From: Craspedostauros australis
Lineage: Eukaryota; Bacillariophyta; Bacillariophyceae; Mastogloiales; Achnanthaceae
Direction: 5' to 3'
NCBI GenBank assembly: GCA_026770025.1
Contig: JAMXDE010000007.1
Location: forward strand, 62,001 to 126,000
DNA length: 64,000 nucleotides
Shown in pieces: positions 44,412-54,967 of this stretch. Under the pieces are notes generated by a model. That model had not been told where the DNA came from, made no database searches, and was given only the letters and a program-made list of their open reading frames with translations. Made by a program: the position numbers and the translations under genes. Each line of letters starts with the position of its first letter. The first letter of the stretch is position 1.

Positions 44412-45313
44412 AGCACTATTCGATTTTGTGCTGATAATCATGATGGTGTTTCCTTCCACATTCCATCTGTGTAGTTCCTCCAGCAAGTCTCTGGTCCATG
44501 CTTCATGCGGATCTTCCTCTCTTCCTTCGGCATCCAGGACCATTGATTGCCGTGCCCACACAGTACTGTGTCCTTTGGTGGATTGTCATGGCCTTTAGGC
44601 AGAAACTGCTTGCAGTAGTATGCTTCCTTTGCCCTCTGATAGAGTCCAACACCATCTCCCCATCCTGCTCTCGTCAAATCTACTTTGGAATGTGTGAGCC
44701 GCCAACTGCGCAGATACCACAATTTTTGCACCGCCGTAAACCCTCAGGTCCCGCTTTGCTTCGTGCGTGTTGTACGAGAAAATGTGCTTGGACCTGGAGA
44801 TCCGACGTCTTCCTTGCTCCGACCATTGGTCTGTGGGTCGCACATGGCCCCATCTTGTGTTAGTCTCAGTCATGAATAGCATGTCAAGGTCGCTCATCCT
44901 GATGAAGTCGAAGACCTCTTTGTTTTTCTGTTGGTATGAGTGTATGGGTATCTGGGGTGCGTTTTGGAAGACGATGCATATCATCGCCCTGGTCTTGTTG
45001 TTCATCGCACCCCCACAAGCATTGTTCAGCCTACTTGCTTCTGTGTGGACAGTCATGTCTGTCATTGTGCTGTCCCTTATACGCTGTGGTATAGTCCAGT
45101 GCATCTGCCCTGTGGCCAATATCCGTTGTTGTCTTGCTCCACTTATTTTGGTGGTACTGGCTTCTTTCCTTGTTCTCTGTTGCTTTGTTTTGGTGAGAAA
45201 GTATTGGCAATCACTGTCATGATCCTTGAGTTGTGTTGGTGTGTTTCTGTATTGTTGTGTTATTGGTTCTTATTGTCTTTGTGTTTTGCTTGCTTCTACT
45301 CCTTTTTTGTTTT

Positions 45314-47009
45314 CTACTCCTGTCTCATGGCTCCTTGGCCTTCAGGTGTGATTGGATCTGTGTCCATGGGGTCTTCCATCTTGTGGTCTCCTTGACTGTC
45401 CTCGTCCTCGTCCTCGTCGTCGCTGTCAGTCTCGCTTGAGCTGTCACCATTGTCCTCATGTTCTCCCAACCTCTGGGTCTTCATCTGGTCACTCTTGTCA
45501 GGCTCATGCTCGTCTTCCTCTGGGATGCTGTTACTTGGGTTGTCCGGGTCGAAGTCTGTTTTGGCTGCCGGGTCTGCTGCGAATTGCTGTGGCCTGGCTG
45601 ACTTGTGTTTTGCAGTGTTTCCAATTGCGGCCCCAAGATGGGCGGTCTGCTGGGCCACTGATAATGTTGCAAAAGTTGTTTCTGTTCTGTTGTCCCTGTT
45701 CTGTGTTCTTGGGTTGGATGTCATTTCAACCTCGAATTCCAGGAGCAGCACCAATTTCATGTTGCCTTGTTCATCCATGTAGCCTTCCCATTCAACATCC
45801 TCTGCGGGTAGCTCAATCATCTCCTCTTCGTCAAGATCGAGAAAGTGAGCACCCCTCTTGCGCGAGTTGCCCCATCTCCAACTCCTCCTCGCTTCTGACC
45901 AACCTGATTTCCTAGTCCACTTTGTAGTATTTGTTTTGGGACCATGCCTCTGGAGTAAACTATCCTTGGCATTTGTGGTCCAGCTTTTTGCTGCAGAAAA
46001 ATGGTAGTTTGGAAATCAGTTCCCGCGCTTCCACCTGTCGTTTGGGATGGAAGACAAAAAAGGTGCGATTGCGGCCGGACTTGTCTGTATCCACAGACAC
46101 AAACAATGTGTAGCCTGGGTCTTCGAAAGACCAAAGATTCAAGATGACCTCGCGCAGAGTGAGTCCTCATTTCAGCACTTCCACATCCAACTGCATGATA
46201 GAGTACATGCCCTCTGTCACCATTTTCTTTTCGAATGCGACCTGATGCGCTACCATCGAACTCAAGTTCGTGAGTTCCAAGGGTGGGTGATAGAACCGTT
46301 GGTCAAGAGCGTCCAGCATGAACCTCATCTGTTTGCCGAGGATGAGTACCGTGTCTGCGTGGTTGTTGACCATGTCGCTCCTTGCGACATGGCAGGATCT
46401 GGGCTTTGACTCACTGCACATTATGTGGGTGACCCTTGGCCAGTTGTGGTAGCCATCCAATTTGGATCGTCGTCCTCTCTTCTTCACCAGTTGAATCTTA
46501 TGGATGCGAAGTTGAACTACGCATTGGTTCTTCACAACCTCATGCTCATTGATGACTTCTGCCAAATCCTCCGTATTCATGGTGCTGTGGCTGCTGAACA
46601 GCCAGCCTGCTGCCACAATGTTGTGTTCCTGAATGTCAGACTTCCTGAAAGCCATTGCAGCTGTTACTAGTGTTCCATCATCCTCAAAAGTGTCGAGGTC
46701 CTGTTTGTGGGCAACCCAAATGCACATGTAGGTCATGAATCCTGTCCTTGCATAGAGACCCTCTACGAATTGCTTCAGCATCTCATAGCTGGTCCATGCA
46801 ACGTCCACGGCCATCCAGGGTCATAGCTTTTTGCTTTTCTGCCATGCCAGGACTTTCGCCTTGGAGTCAGCGCGGAAAATGAATGCGCGTAACACGTTCA
46901 ATCCTGCGATGACTTGCACCAACAGAGTATCACTGACCTCCCTTGACATTGGCAGACACACATCATATAAGCTCTTGTGAATGTTGCTGAGGACATCATT
47001 GATGCTCAC
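45314..47009 (-). pseudogene. LINE ORF1 remnants, downstream part
   Basis: Three minus-strand fragments: 46821-47009, 46167-46814 (215 codons, including KKRGRRSKLDGYHNWPRV, a basic patch) and 45314-45820 (168 codons, ending in a strongly acidic Asp/Glu/Ser tract). They precede the endonuclease, as ORF1 would. I do not recognise a nucleic-acid-binding fold. The copia element interrupts this ORF at 47103. Confidence 0.5.
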
Positions 47010-47096
47010 CAGTTCTCAAGCTTGTGGGTTCTTCCTTGGGTACACTGTTACTTGTTTTGGCTTGCACAACTTCTTTTTGGATGTGGGGTTGGAGAG

Positions 47097-47102
47097 TTGG
47101 CC
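47097..47102. repeat. Target-site duplication, left copy (TTGGCC)
   Basis: TTGGCC directly abuts the TG start of the left LTR and is repeated immediately after the CA end of the right LTR (54962-54967). Confidence 0.8.
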
Positions 47103-47895
47103 TGTTGGCAAGTTCCGCTCACGGTAACCTACGATCGTGGAAGATGGTGTTGGTTGATAGTCGTTCGTTTGCTATTTCATTACGTTGGCACTCCGATACT
47201 CTCGGTGTCCGTTCGTTCTCTTGCCCGATGCTCTCGGCGCGTCAATCTGTTTCGTAGATTCGGTCTCCGACTATGAGTCGGTACGCGAGATCCTCTCTCG
47301 CTCCTCTCTGTATTCTCTCTCTCTCTCTCTCAACATCGTGTGCTCATGCTACACGATACTCCGTGTTCGATGCGTGCTCCGCATCCGACACTCCGTTCAT
47401 TCAGTACTGGCTTCTACTCCATGAGTACTTACCATTTGAAGTTCACCTTCAGTATCCATGATCTTCATGGGTCATCGTATCTTCGCCTCCTGCTCTGACT
47501 TGGAGACAGCTGTCGACGTGGTGACATGTTGACATCCTGTCGACGTCAGTAGGCGTCCTTCTGCTCTCCAGATGTCACGTTCCATTGGTGATGCAGTAGT
47601 CTGTCAGATGATATCGTCATCTGAGGTTTAGTTGGGAAGTACCTCGAGATTCTCTTGGTACCATTGATGGATGGACGGATGATCTTCTGATTCTCTCAGA
47701 AATCGTTATTTGCAAATTTCCTCCAGAAATCTTGCCCCTTTTCGTGTGTTCCATTTCCCCTGTAATTCTGACGAATCACAGCATACTATCGACACGAGTA
47801 TAGTTATACCGTCCAAGTGCGTATGAGAGAATAGCGGGTGAATGATGCACATATACACGTACATCTTGACATATACTCACATGTACATCTCGACA
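47103..47895 (-). repeat. Copia 3' LTR (793 bp)
   Basis: Starts TGTTGGCAAG and ends CTCGACA on the plus strand. It is aligned without indels to 54169-54961 and has two substitutions. It includes a (TC)n stretch at about 47313-47330. Confidence 0.97.
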
Positions 47896-47905
47896 CCCTT
47901 CCTGT
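47896..47905 (-). promoter_or_regulatory. Polypurine tract of the copia element
   Basis: Read on the minus strand, ACAGGAAGGG lies immediately upstream of the 3' LTR, the expected place for plus-strand DNA priming. It is only about 10 nt after the polyprotein stop codon. Confidence 0.8.
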
Positions 47906-47915
47906 GTGCATTCGG

Positions 47916-50900
47916 TCACTCGAATGTTCTCGATGTGTCAAGGTACGACTTCTCATGTTCACGTTGTAAGTCGGCCTTGATGTTCTTGGTGAATCCGTCG
48001 CTTGTGTTCTGCTCGGATTTGATGAAAATGATTTCGATGGTTTTGTTGATTACCATATTCCTCACGTAGTGATGGCGCACGTCGATGTGCCGCGATCGTT
48101 GGGATGTTGATGGGTTCTTGGCGATGAAGATCGCCCCGATGTTGTCCACGCGGACCTTGATCGGTGTCTTCACTGGGACGCCCACACTTTCGAGTAGCTG
48201 CACAACGAAGAAGATCTCCTTTGCCGCTTCGGAAAGGGCAACGTATTCTGCTTCGGATGAGCTGAGTGTGACGGCCTTCTGTGCCTTGGATCGCCAAAGG
48301 ATTGGTACCTTGCACAGGTATAGGATGAATCCCCCTACGCTGATTCTTGTGTTCTTGTCTCCTGCATATTCGCTATCGCAGAAGAGTTCCATGTCCCAGC
48401 CGTCGTCATCTGGACGCGCTGGATGGATCTTCAATCCATAGTCCTTTGTATCGATCACATACTTGATGATCCGATACATCTCCTTCATTGCGGCCTTGGT
48501 GGGCCCGATCAATACCTTGGAGAGTTCCCTCACAGGGTTCGCGATATCTGGTCGCGAGTGCTTGATGAGGAAGAGTAGCATACCGACGCCTCGGCGGTAT
48601 TCGGCATGTTCTTCCGGTCTGACCTTCTGCAGTCCGTTATCTTTGGATGGTCGTACGATGATTTGACCCGGGGTTCCCGGTGTCCCATAACGTTGCATCT
48701 TCTCAACCTTGGCTCCGAACTCTTCGATGAGGTGTCGGATGAGATGTGGTTGACGCAATGTCGCTCTAGTCTTGTCATGGTTCAATTCGATGTTGCAGCT
48801 GAGGTAGTCTCCGAGTCCGCGCTCGATTGTCACCTTGAACTTGCTGCCTTGGATGTCCTTCAGGAATGTCTCCAGTGCCTTGGAGTCTCCGCAACAGAAG
48901 CAATCGTCCACGTAGATGGCCACGATCATGCTTCCTTCGTTCGTCTTCCTGTAGAACAGGCACGGGTCTGCTGCGCTCTGTTCGAAGTTGATATTCTTGA
49001 GGGTCGATACCAACATCTTGAACCATTGCCTGGCGCTCTGCACAAGTCCGTAAATTGGCTTGTGTAGGGTCAGGGCTTCGTCTGGTTGATGATCCATCCC
49101 GTTGGGACAGTTCATGTAGATCTCCTCGTCGAGGTCTCCATGTAGGAATGCCGTTACGACATCGACGAGTGCGCAGTCCATCTTCTTGATTAGCATGATC
49201 ACTATCATGACCCGATAGGTCACGTCATGGATGACGGGTGAGTAATGCTCTTGGAAGTCTACTCCTGCGACTTGTGAATAGCCACATGCAACGAGCCGCG
49301 CTCGATGTGTGCCGTCACGCTTCAACTTGAAGACCCATTTGCACTTGCAGCATCTGCGGCCGCGTGGAATGGCGTCTCGTTTGATCTTACTGTATACCTT
49401 GCGTGTATCCATGGAGTCGAACTCTTTCTTGATGGCTGCTCGATATCCCTTCCGATGGATAGGATCTGGGTGATTGAAGGCTCCATCGAATGTTGTAGGT
49501 TCGATGTGCTTCTCTGGTTCCTTGTTCTCGTCTTGCATCGACAATCCGATGTCGATCGCTGGTCTCTCGGTGATGATTGCATTCATTCCGTATAGTCCTG
49601 TTGTGCTATAGTGAGTGATCTCGATCTCTTCATCTTCGTCTTCGATTTCTTCGTCATCTGTAGTTTCGTTGTTGGAATCGTCGATCATCTCGTCGCTGAG
49701 TTCGTCACTCGCCTCACTGGATGATGGATCGCTCTCATAGCCTTCTTCCTTTCGACCTCGTTCGTTGAAGTCTGCGAGCTCACGCAGAGCTCTGGGAATA
49801 CTCTTCCCTGCAGTTGACTTGGGATTAGCTTCTCCCTTCCTGCCTCGTGCTTCATGACGTCGGATCCTCTCCTTTCTAGCCATGTCACGCTTGTTTGGTT
49901 TGGTTGGTGGAGGTCTCGATGGTGTGTCATGTGTAGACCTCGCTGGTGTGTTCGGAGGAGTGACGCCTGTCTCGTCGTCGGCTTCGTTGCCGGAGGGTAG
50001 GATTTCGTCATCCTCATGATTGGATTCGTTCCGATCTTTCTCGTCATTCTGGATTAGTTGAGTCACTACTCCGTCGTCCTCATTATCCTCGTCATCACTG
50101 TCTGATAGGATGTAGTACCTGTTGCTGTCAGCGAAAGATACTCTCTTCGCTTCCGATGTTTGACGCGTTGCCGTCCTTGGCGTTGCTCCCTTCCGTCCGA
50201 TGGTTGTGAAGCCGTCTGCGTCCGTTGTTCCTGTTTCGTTGGATATGTTCGGTGCTGGTGCCCAGCCACGGAACTGTCCATATGATTGGTTGAGCCATTT
50301 GATGTCTCGTGAACAGATGAGTGACTTGGTCGATGGTCTATACATGTTGTAGACCCCTGATGCATGTTGGTGTGCATATCCAATGAACACCATCTCTTCT
50401 CCTCTGTTCTTGAGTTTGGCGGTAATCCCGCCGTAGGTAGTCTTCACAACACCCACCTCTCCAAACGTGCGTAGTGCATCCGCATATGATGGATCGTTGC
50501 CGAAGAATTGTCGATGTGGTGACTCCTTTTGGTTCTTCGCTACGGTGATGTTGGCGATGGCGGTGGCAGTGCTAGCAGCTGCTGCCCACAGGCCATGCCT
50601 ATACTCTTCGTCGAGCTGTGCTCCGTTGAGCATGGAGCGAATCTTGGTGTAGAGGTACGCGAACTTGCGTTCCACTCTTCCGTTCTGTTGCGGCATGTTC
50701 GATGCCGTGTATTCGAATTTCACGTTGAGTCCTGCATCGATGAGAATATCCTCCGTGGATTTGTTCTCTCCGCTGTTGTCACCTCGGAAGATGATCTGTT
50801 GGTCACCAGTCTGTGACTTGATCGTCTGGATGAATCGTTTGATGTATCCTGGTTGATCACTCTTGTTCTTGAGAAAGAAACTCCAGCAGTGATCCGTGCA

Positions 50901-53900
50901 GTCGTCCACGATCAGGGTCCAGTAGCGTTTATCTCCGAAGCTTATGTGTTTAGTGTAACTAATGTCAATGAAGAACCGTTCGCCGCGGCGAGTAGCTCTT
51001 GGAATAGTTGCCTTCGGAATATTCTTCACTCTTGCGTTCGCGACCGCGCAGTCACGACACACCGGCGTCTCGCCGATGATTTTCCATCCGTACTGAGCGG
51101 CCGTCCGCTTCATGGTCTCGAGTGGCGCGTGGCCGAGCATTCGGTGCAGGTTCACCGCGCTGATCTCCTTGGATGGATTCTTGACGATAGCTGTACAAGC
51201 TTTGTCATCGTCTGTTGGCATGATGGGATGCATCTGCACTCCCGTGATGAATCCGTTGGATGTGGGGAAGACTCGATCGAACACGATCTTCGTTCCGGAT
51301 CCGTTGATGATGTCCATCAGAATGCTGTTGTTACCAAGCTGGTAACCGTTGTACAGAGCCTTGTTCGTGGAGAAAAGGTTCACCGCCATCTTGGGTGTGT
51401 ACTTCACATCATCGAGCCGGATGACGTGGCCAGTGTTGTCTCGCTGTTTGACTTTCAAGCGAATGGATCCCATCTTGGGAGAGTCCAGCTTCGTGCTGTC
51501 TCCCACTTGGACGAAGGACTTGATATGCCGTACGTTGAAGAGAGCGGCGTCCGAGTTGACGATGTGACACGAAGCTCCGCTATCGGCGAGCCAGGTGTCT
51601 TTGTTAACCTTGTCCTTGTACTTGGTGCTCAGTTCGTGGAGTTGCTCCACAGCTGCCGCAGCTATCTCGTCGTCGAAGCTGCCGTCGTCGTTGTCTTCGT
51701 GGACTCCATCTTCGTTGTATGGATGATGATGGTCTCCGTCATCCATGTCGTCGGGTAGTTGCGCGTAGTCCGATGGAATCGTAGTGTTCCGATGAAATCC
51801 TGTGGCTGGATCGTATGGATGGACCCGTGGTCGTTCGCGTAAGAGTACGCGCATACATCCTCCAAGGATGTAATGAAGATCCGTCTCTGGGATTGTCTCT
51901 GTCTCGGCTGCTTCTAGTATGCGATTGATCACAACTGAATTGGCGAGAATCTCTTCAATCGATCTGAAGTTCTCGGATAGGATGGATCCCATCATGTTGA
52001 CCCATATCGGTCTGAGTACTCCTCGTTCGATTCCTGGGAATAGGCTCACTCCTGCTTCCATCACTGCATCGAAGATGAGTTGCTTCTGGATCACCAATGC
52101 TGTCTCTGTTGCATATGGGATGGTGTCATGACGATGGAGGTAGTTGGATCTGTTGGGATCCTCGATTGGTGGGAAGTCAATATTCCCTGGGTATACGACA
52201 CGCTCGTTTGGATTGAAGCTGTCGTCTGGATGATTGCCGTCCTCGGATTCGTCGCTGTCATCCTCGTCGAAGATGCCCGATCTGTTGTTCCCCGCCGCTG
52301 GAGGAGGAGGCGCCGCGCCGCGGTCCGCCTCATCGTCTTCATCTGCGCCGTCCTCGTCGGCGTTGTCGTCGTCATCGCTCATGGCCTCTTCGATGTCACT
52401 ATCGTTGGCCTCGTCGTCCATCTCAGCTTCGTCGCCGTATGGACCGATCAGGTCGTGCGCGTTGAAGCAGCATTCGTAGCTCACTTCGCGTCTTGGATCC
52501 ACCTCGTGGATGATTGGCTCCTCGCTGAGCCACTCCGGGATGATCTCATCATCCTGTACTTCGTCGTCACTCCCGACGTATTCGAAGTTATCGAAGAAGG
52601 AGTCTTCGATGTAGTCGTCGGACACCAACATGCAGAGCGGCATGTCCTTTGCAGAGAGTACCATCTCGTGCCCGCTCTTGTCGTGTCCTTGCGTTGCTGT
52701 GTTGGCCTGTTCGTCGGCCTTCTTCTTTTCGTTGAACTTCTTCTTTCGGCACTCCGCCTCGCGATGTCCGAAGATGCCGCAGTAGTTGCACTTGCCCTTG
52801 AAGCCGCTTCCCTTGTTGCGCTTTCCGTTCATCTTGTTGTTGTTGTTGTTGTTTTTCTTGTTGTTCGGTTTCTTGCGTTCTGGGCAATCGGCGGATCTAT
52901 GGCCATACACGCCACAGTTGTGGCAAGTACCCTTGAAGTTACCGGTGCTTGTGAAGCCGGTGTCGTTGCTCTTCGTGTTGCTGTCTTGGAAGTCGTCGAC
53001 GTATGCCTTGCCTCCTCTGTGGGTGGCGTATGCAGTACGGAGTACTCCTCTAATCGCGTTGATGGTAACCAGTTCCGGATTGAACGTGAGTTGGTGTTGG
53101 AAGTTCACGACGTGGGTTTTGTATTCCACGCTCACCGTGCTGAGGATTTGCATGATCATTTCCTCGTCTGTGATCTCGTACTTGACATCGTGGAGATGCG
53201 ATCGTAGACTCTCAAGTTGCGTGATGTAAATATCGGGGTCCGTGTCTCTCTTCATCTTTTCGTTGTTGAATTGGCGCTTGAGTTTGATCTTCGTCACCGC
53301 ATCGGATGGTCGGAACTTCTCCGCGAGAACGTTCCACGCTCCGTGTGCGTCTCCTTCGGGGTAGTCGACGGAGATGCATTGGTTGATGTACTGGATAGCC
53401 TGCTTGCCCTTTCCTTTCTCTGCATCCATCATGAGGATCAGATCGCTGAAGCAGTCGCATCCCAGCTCGTAGATCTCCTCCATCGCTTCCTTGTCTTCAT
53501 CGGCGGCTGCCGCGATCTCGCTCACTGTTGGCACCTTGGTCTTGCCCAACATCACGTCTCTCGTCTTCTGTGCACGAGCGTATGCCTTCGCTTGGGACTC
53601 CCATGCGCTGTAGTCTTCCTGTTCACCGCTGAACATCGGCGCCTTGATGCGTCGCTTGTTCACGTTGGCTGATGTCGCCATGTTGATTCGTTGTTTCGTC
53701 GTTGGTGCGCTCGCGCCCTTGATTTCCGTCTGTTTCTGTGTTGTCGATTCTTCGATTTTCGCCTGTTGTTGCGCGGAGATTGTTTTCGTCACAAATTCTC
53801 CTCCTGGTGGTGTCTCACTTTTCCCACCCTGTTTGGCTGTGCGAATGCTCTTCGTCACACCAGTCTCCTCTTGCTTGATCGCCTTGAGAATCCTCTTCTC

Positions 53901-54086
53901 CTTACGATGTAGTCTTGCAGACCGTTCTTCTTCGGTCTCGTCGATCGCGCTTGCGTCTGCGCTTGATAGGACAGTAGCCACGGCTGCTTCCTTCTCTTGT
54001 CGTGGTGGAGTCTCACTCGCACCTTCTTCTCTCTTGATAGTCGGATTGGACAGAGGGATCTCTTTCAATTCCTCTTCCTCGCTCAT
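47916..54086 (-). CDS. Copia Gag-Pol polyprotein, intact (2,056 codons)
   Basis: One open frame encodes all replication functions. The N-terminal 100 residues are charged. A UBN2-type Gag domain lies at about 145-345, followed by two CCHC knuckles at 388-401 (CHNCGVYGHRSADC) and 433-446 (CNYCGIFGHREAEC). A very acidic linker and an unrecognised region of about 380 residues follow. The aspartic protease motif LADSGASCH is near 833, the integrase HHCC zinc motif at about 986-1020, and the DDE core follows (FIDISYTKH; IVDDCTDH). After a disordered acidic/basic linker (about 1250-1510) come the reverse transcriptase, with YVDD at 1725-1728, and RNase H, with FCDSEYAGD around Asp1904 and SSSEAEYVAL. 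No frameshift separates Gag from Pol. All signature catalytic residues inspected are present, so this copy may be competent. Confidence 0.95.
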   Translation of the reverse strand: MSEEEELKEIPLSNPTIKREEGASETPPRQEKEAAVATVLSSADASAIDETEEERSARLHRKEKRILKAIKQEETGVTKSIRTAKQGGKSETPPGGEFVTKTISAQQQAKIEESTTQKQTEIKGASAPTTKQRINMATSANVNKRRIKAPMFSGEQEDYSAWESQAKAYARAQKTRDVMLGKTKVPTVSEIAAAADEDKEAMEEIYELGCDCFSDLILMMDAEKGKGKQAIQYINQCISVDYPEGDAHGAWNVLAEKFRPSDAVTKIKLKRQFNNEKMKRDTDPDIYITQLESLRSHLHDVKYEITDEEMIMQILSTVSVEYKTHVVNFQHQLTFNPELVTINAIRGVLRTAYATHRGGKAYVDDFQDSNTKSNDTGFTSTGNFKGTCHNCGVYGHRSADCPERKKPNNKKNNNNNNKMNGKRNKGSGFKGKCNYCGIFGHREAECRKKKFNEKKKADEQANTATQGHDKSGHEMVLSAKDMPLCMLVSDDYIEDSFFDNFEYVGSDDEVQDDEIIPEWLSEEPIIHEVDPRREVSYECCFNAHDLIGPYGDEAEMDDEANDSDIEEAMSDDDDNADEDGADEDDEADRGAAPPPPAAGNNRSGIFDEDDSDESEDGNHPDDSFNPNERVVYPGNIDFPPIEDPNRSNYLHRHDTIPYATETALVIQKQLIFDAVMEAGVSLFPGIERGVLRPIWVNMMGSILSENFRSIEEILANSVVINRILEAAETETIPETDLHYILGGCMRVLLRERPRVHPYDPATGFHRNTTIPSDYAQLPDDMDDGDHHHPYNEDGVHEDNDDGSFDDEIAAAAVEQLHELSTKYKDKVNKDTWLADSGASCHIVNSDAALFNVRHIKSFVQVGDSTKLDSPKMGSIRLKVKQRDNTGHVIRLDDVKYTPKMAVNLFSTNKALYNGYQLGNNSILMDIINGSGTKIVFDRVFPTSNGFITGVQMHPIMPTDDDKACTAIVKNPSKEISAVNLHRMLGHAPLETMKRTAAQYGWKIIGETPVCRDCAVANARVKNIPKATIPRATRRGERFFIDISYTKHISFGDKRYWTLIVDDCTDHCWSFFLKNKSDQPGYIKRFIQTIKSQTGDQQIIFRGDNSGENKSTEDILIDAGLNVKFEYTASNMPQQNGRVERKFAYLYTKIRSMLNGAQLDEEYRHGLWAAAASTATAIANITVAKNQKESPHRQFFGNDPSYADALRTFGEVGVVKTTYGGITAKLKNRGEEMVFIGYAHQHASGVYNMYRPSTKSLICSRDIKWLNQSYGQFRGWAPAPNISNETGTTDADGFTTIGRKGATPRTATRQTSEAKRVSFADSNRYYILSDSDDEDNEDDGVVTQLIQNDEKDRNESNHEDDEILPSGNEADDETGVTPPNTPARSTHDTPSRPPPTKPNKRDMARKERIRRHEARGRKGEANPKSTAGKSIPRALRELADFNERGRKEEGYESDPSSSEASDELSDEMIDDSNNETTDDEEIEDEDEEIEITHYSTTGLYGMNAIITERPAIDIGLSMQDENKEPEKHIEPTTFDGAFNHPDPIHRKGYRAAIKKEFDSMDTRKVYSKIKRDAIPRGRRCCKCKWVFKLKRDGTHRARLVACGYSQVAGVDFQEHYSPVIHDVTYRVMIVIMLIKKMDCALVDVVTAFLHGDLDEEIYMNCPNGMDHQPDEALTLHKPIYGLVQSARQWFKMLVSTLKNINFEQSAADPCLFYRKTNEGSMIVAIYVDDCFCCGDSKALETFLKDIQGSKFKVTIERGLGDYLSCNIELNHDKTRATLRQPHLIRHLIEEFGAKVEKMQRYGTPGTPGQIIVRPSKDNGLQKVRPEEHAEYRRGVGMLLFLIKHSRPDIANPVRELSKVLIGPTKAAMKEMYRIIKYVIDTKDYGLKIHPARPDDDGWDMELFCDSEYAGDKNTRISVGGFILYLCKVPILWRSKAQKAVTLSSSEAEYVALSEAAKEIFFVVQLLESVGVPVKTPIKVRVDNIGAIFIAKNPSTSQRSRHIDVRHHYVRNMVINKTIEIIFIKSEQNTSDGFTKNIKADLQREHEKSYLDTSRTFE

Positions 54087-54156
54087 TCAGCCTGCTGCTC
54101 TTGAATGATGTTCGTCTTCCTCGCACGATACGATTCGCGGGCTCGCCCTGATCTAT

Positions 54157-54168
54157 CGTTTATAAACG
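54157..54168. repeat. Perfect 12-bp palindrome abutting the 5' LTR
   Basis: CGTTTATAAACG directly adjoins the inner edge of the right (5') LTR, exactly where a tRNA primer-binding site is expected. The usual initiator-Met PBS (TGGTATCAGAGC-like) is not seen. Confidence 0.85.
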
Positions 54169-54961
54169 TGTTGGCAAGTTCCGCTCACGGTAACCTACGA
54201 TCGTGGAAGATGGTGTTGGTTGATAGTCGTTCGTTTGCTATTTCATTACGTTGGCACTCCGATACTCTCGGTGTCCGTTCGTTCTCTTGCCCGATGCTCT
54301 CGGCGCGTCAATCTGTTTCGTAGATTCGGTCTCCGACTATGAGTCGGTACGCGAGATCCTCTCTTGCTCCTCTCTGTATTCTCTCTCTCTCTCTCTCAAC
54401 ATCGTGTGCTCATGCTACACGATACTCCGTGTTCGATGCGTGCTCCGCATCCGACACTCCGTTCATTCAGTACTGGCTTCTACTCCATGAGTACTTACCA
54501 TTTGAAGTTCACCTTCAGTATCCATGATCTTCATGGGTCATCGTATCTTCGCCTCCTGCTCTGACTTGGAGACAGCTGTCGACGTGGTGACATGTTGACA
54601 TCCTGTCGACGTCAGTAGGCGTCCTTCTGCTCTCCAGATGTCACGTTCCATTGGTGATGCAGTAGTCTGTCAGATGATATCGTCATCTGAGGTTTAGTTG
54701 GGAAGTACCTCGAGATTCTCTTGGTACCATTGATGGATGGACGGATGATCTTCTGATTCTCTCAGAAATCGTTATTTGCAAATTTCCTCCAGAAATCTTG
54801 CCCCTTTTCGTGTGTTCCATTTCCCCTGTAATTCTGACGAATCACAGCATACTATCGACACGAGTATAGTTATACCGTCCAAGTGCGTATGAGAGAATAG
54901 CGGGTGAACGATGCACATATACACGTACATCTTGACATATACTCACATGTACATCTCGACA
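54169..54961 (-). repeat. Copia 5' LTR (793 bp)
   Basis: Partner of 47103-47895 with the same ends and length. It should contain the promoter that drives the minus-strand transcript; the polyprotein start lies 82 bp inside the element. Confidence 0.97.
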
Positions 54962-54967
54962 TTGGCC
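54962..54967. repeat. Target-site duplication, right copy (TTGGCC)
   Basis: Matches 47097-47102. Six bases rather than the five usual for Ty1/copia. Confidence 0.8.

Larger units (their letters stand above)
43704..45119 (-). pseudogene. LINE AP-like endonuclease, frameshifted and interrupted
   Basis: Minus-strand fragments: 44595-45119 with DLDMLFMTETNTRWG (catalytic Glu motif), 44424-44561 with DLLEELHRWNVEGNTIMII, 43979-44230 with IQVDLNND (equivalent of the GDFN motif), and 43704-44051 with PIPSDHRAVW (SDH motif). Together they cover an exonuclease-endonuclease-phosphatase fold of the target-cutting type. A SINE-like insert separates the second and third fragments, and a further 1-nt shift lies near 44045. 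Confidence 0.75.
47103..54961 (-). mobile_element. Full-length Ty1/copia LTR retrotransposon
   Basis: A complete element of 7,859 bp transcribed from the minus strand: two 793-bp LTRs with TG...CA ends, a 6-bp duplication TTGGCC, a polypurine tract and one uninterrupted polyprotein. The LTRs differ at only two positions (47299/54365 and 47843/54909), so insertion was recent. It lies within ORF1 of an older LINE, and the LINE sequence resumes on both sides with a single copy of TTGGCC once the element and one duplication are removed. The protease-integrase-RT-RNase H order identifies Ty1/copia; relationship to the diatom CoDi groups is likely but needs a tree. Confidence 0.96.

Noticed and set aside
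47103-54961. Segmental duplication as the explanation for the two 793-bp repeats
   Set aside because: TG...CA ends, flanking target duplication, adjacent polypurine tract and the enclosed copia polyprotein identify LTRs.
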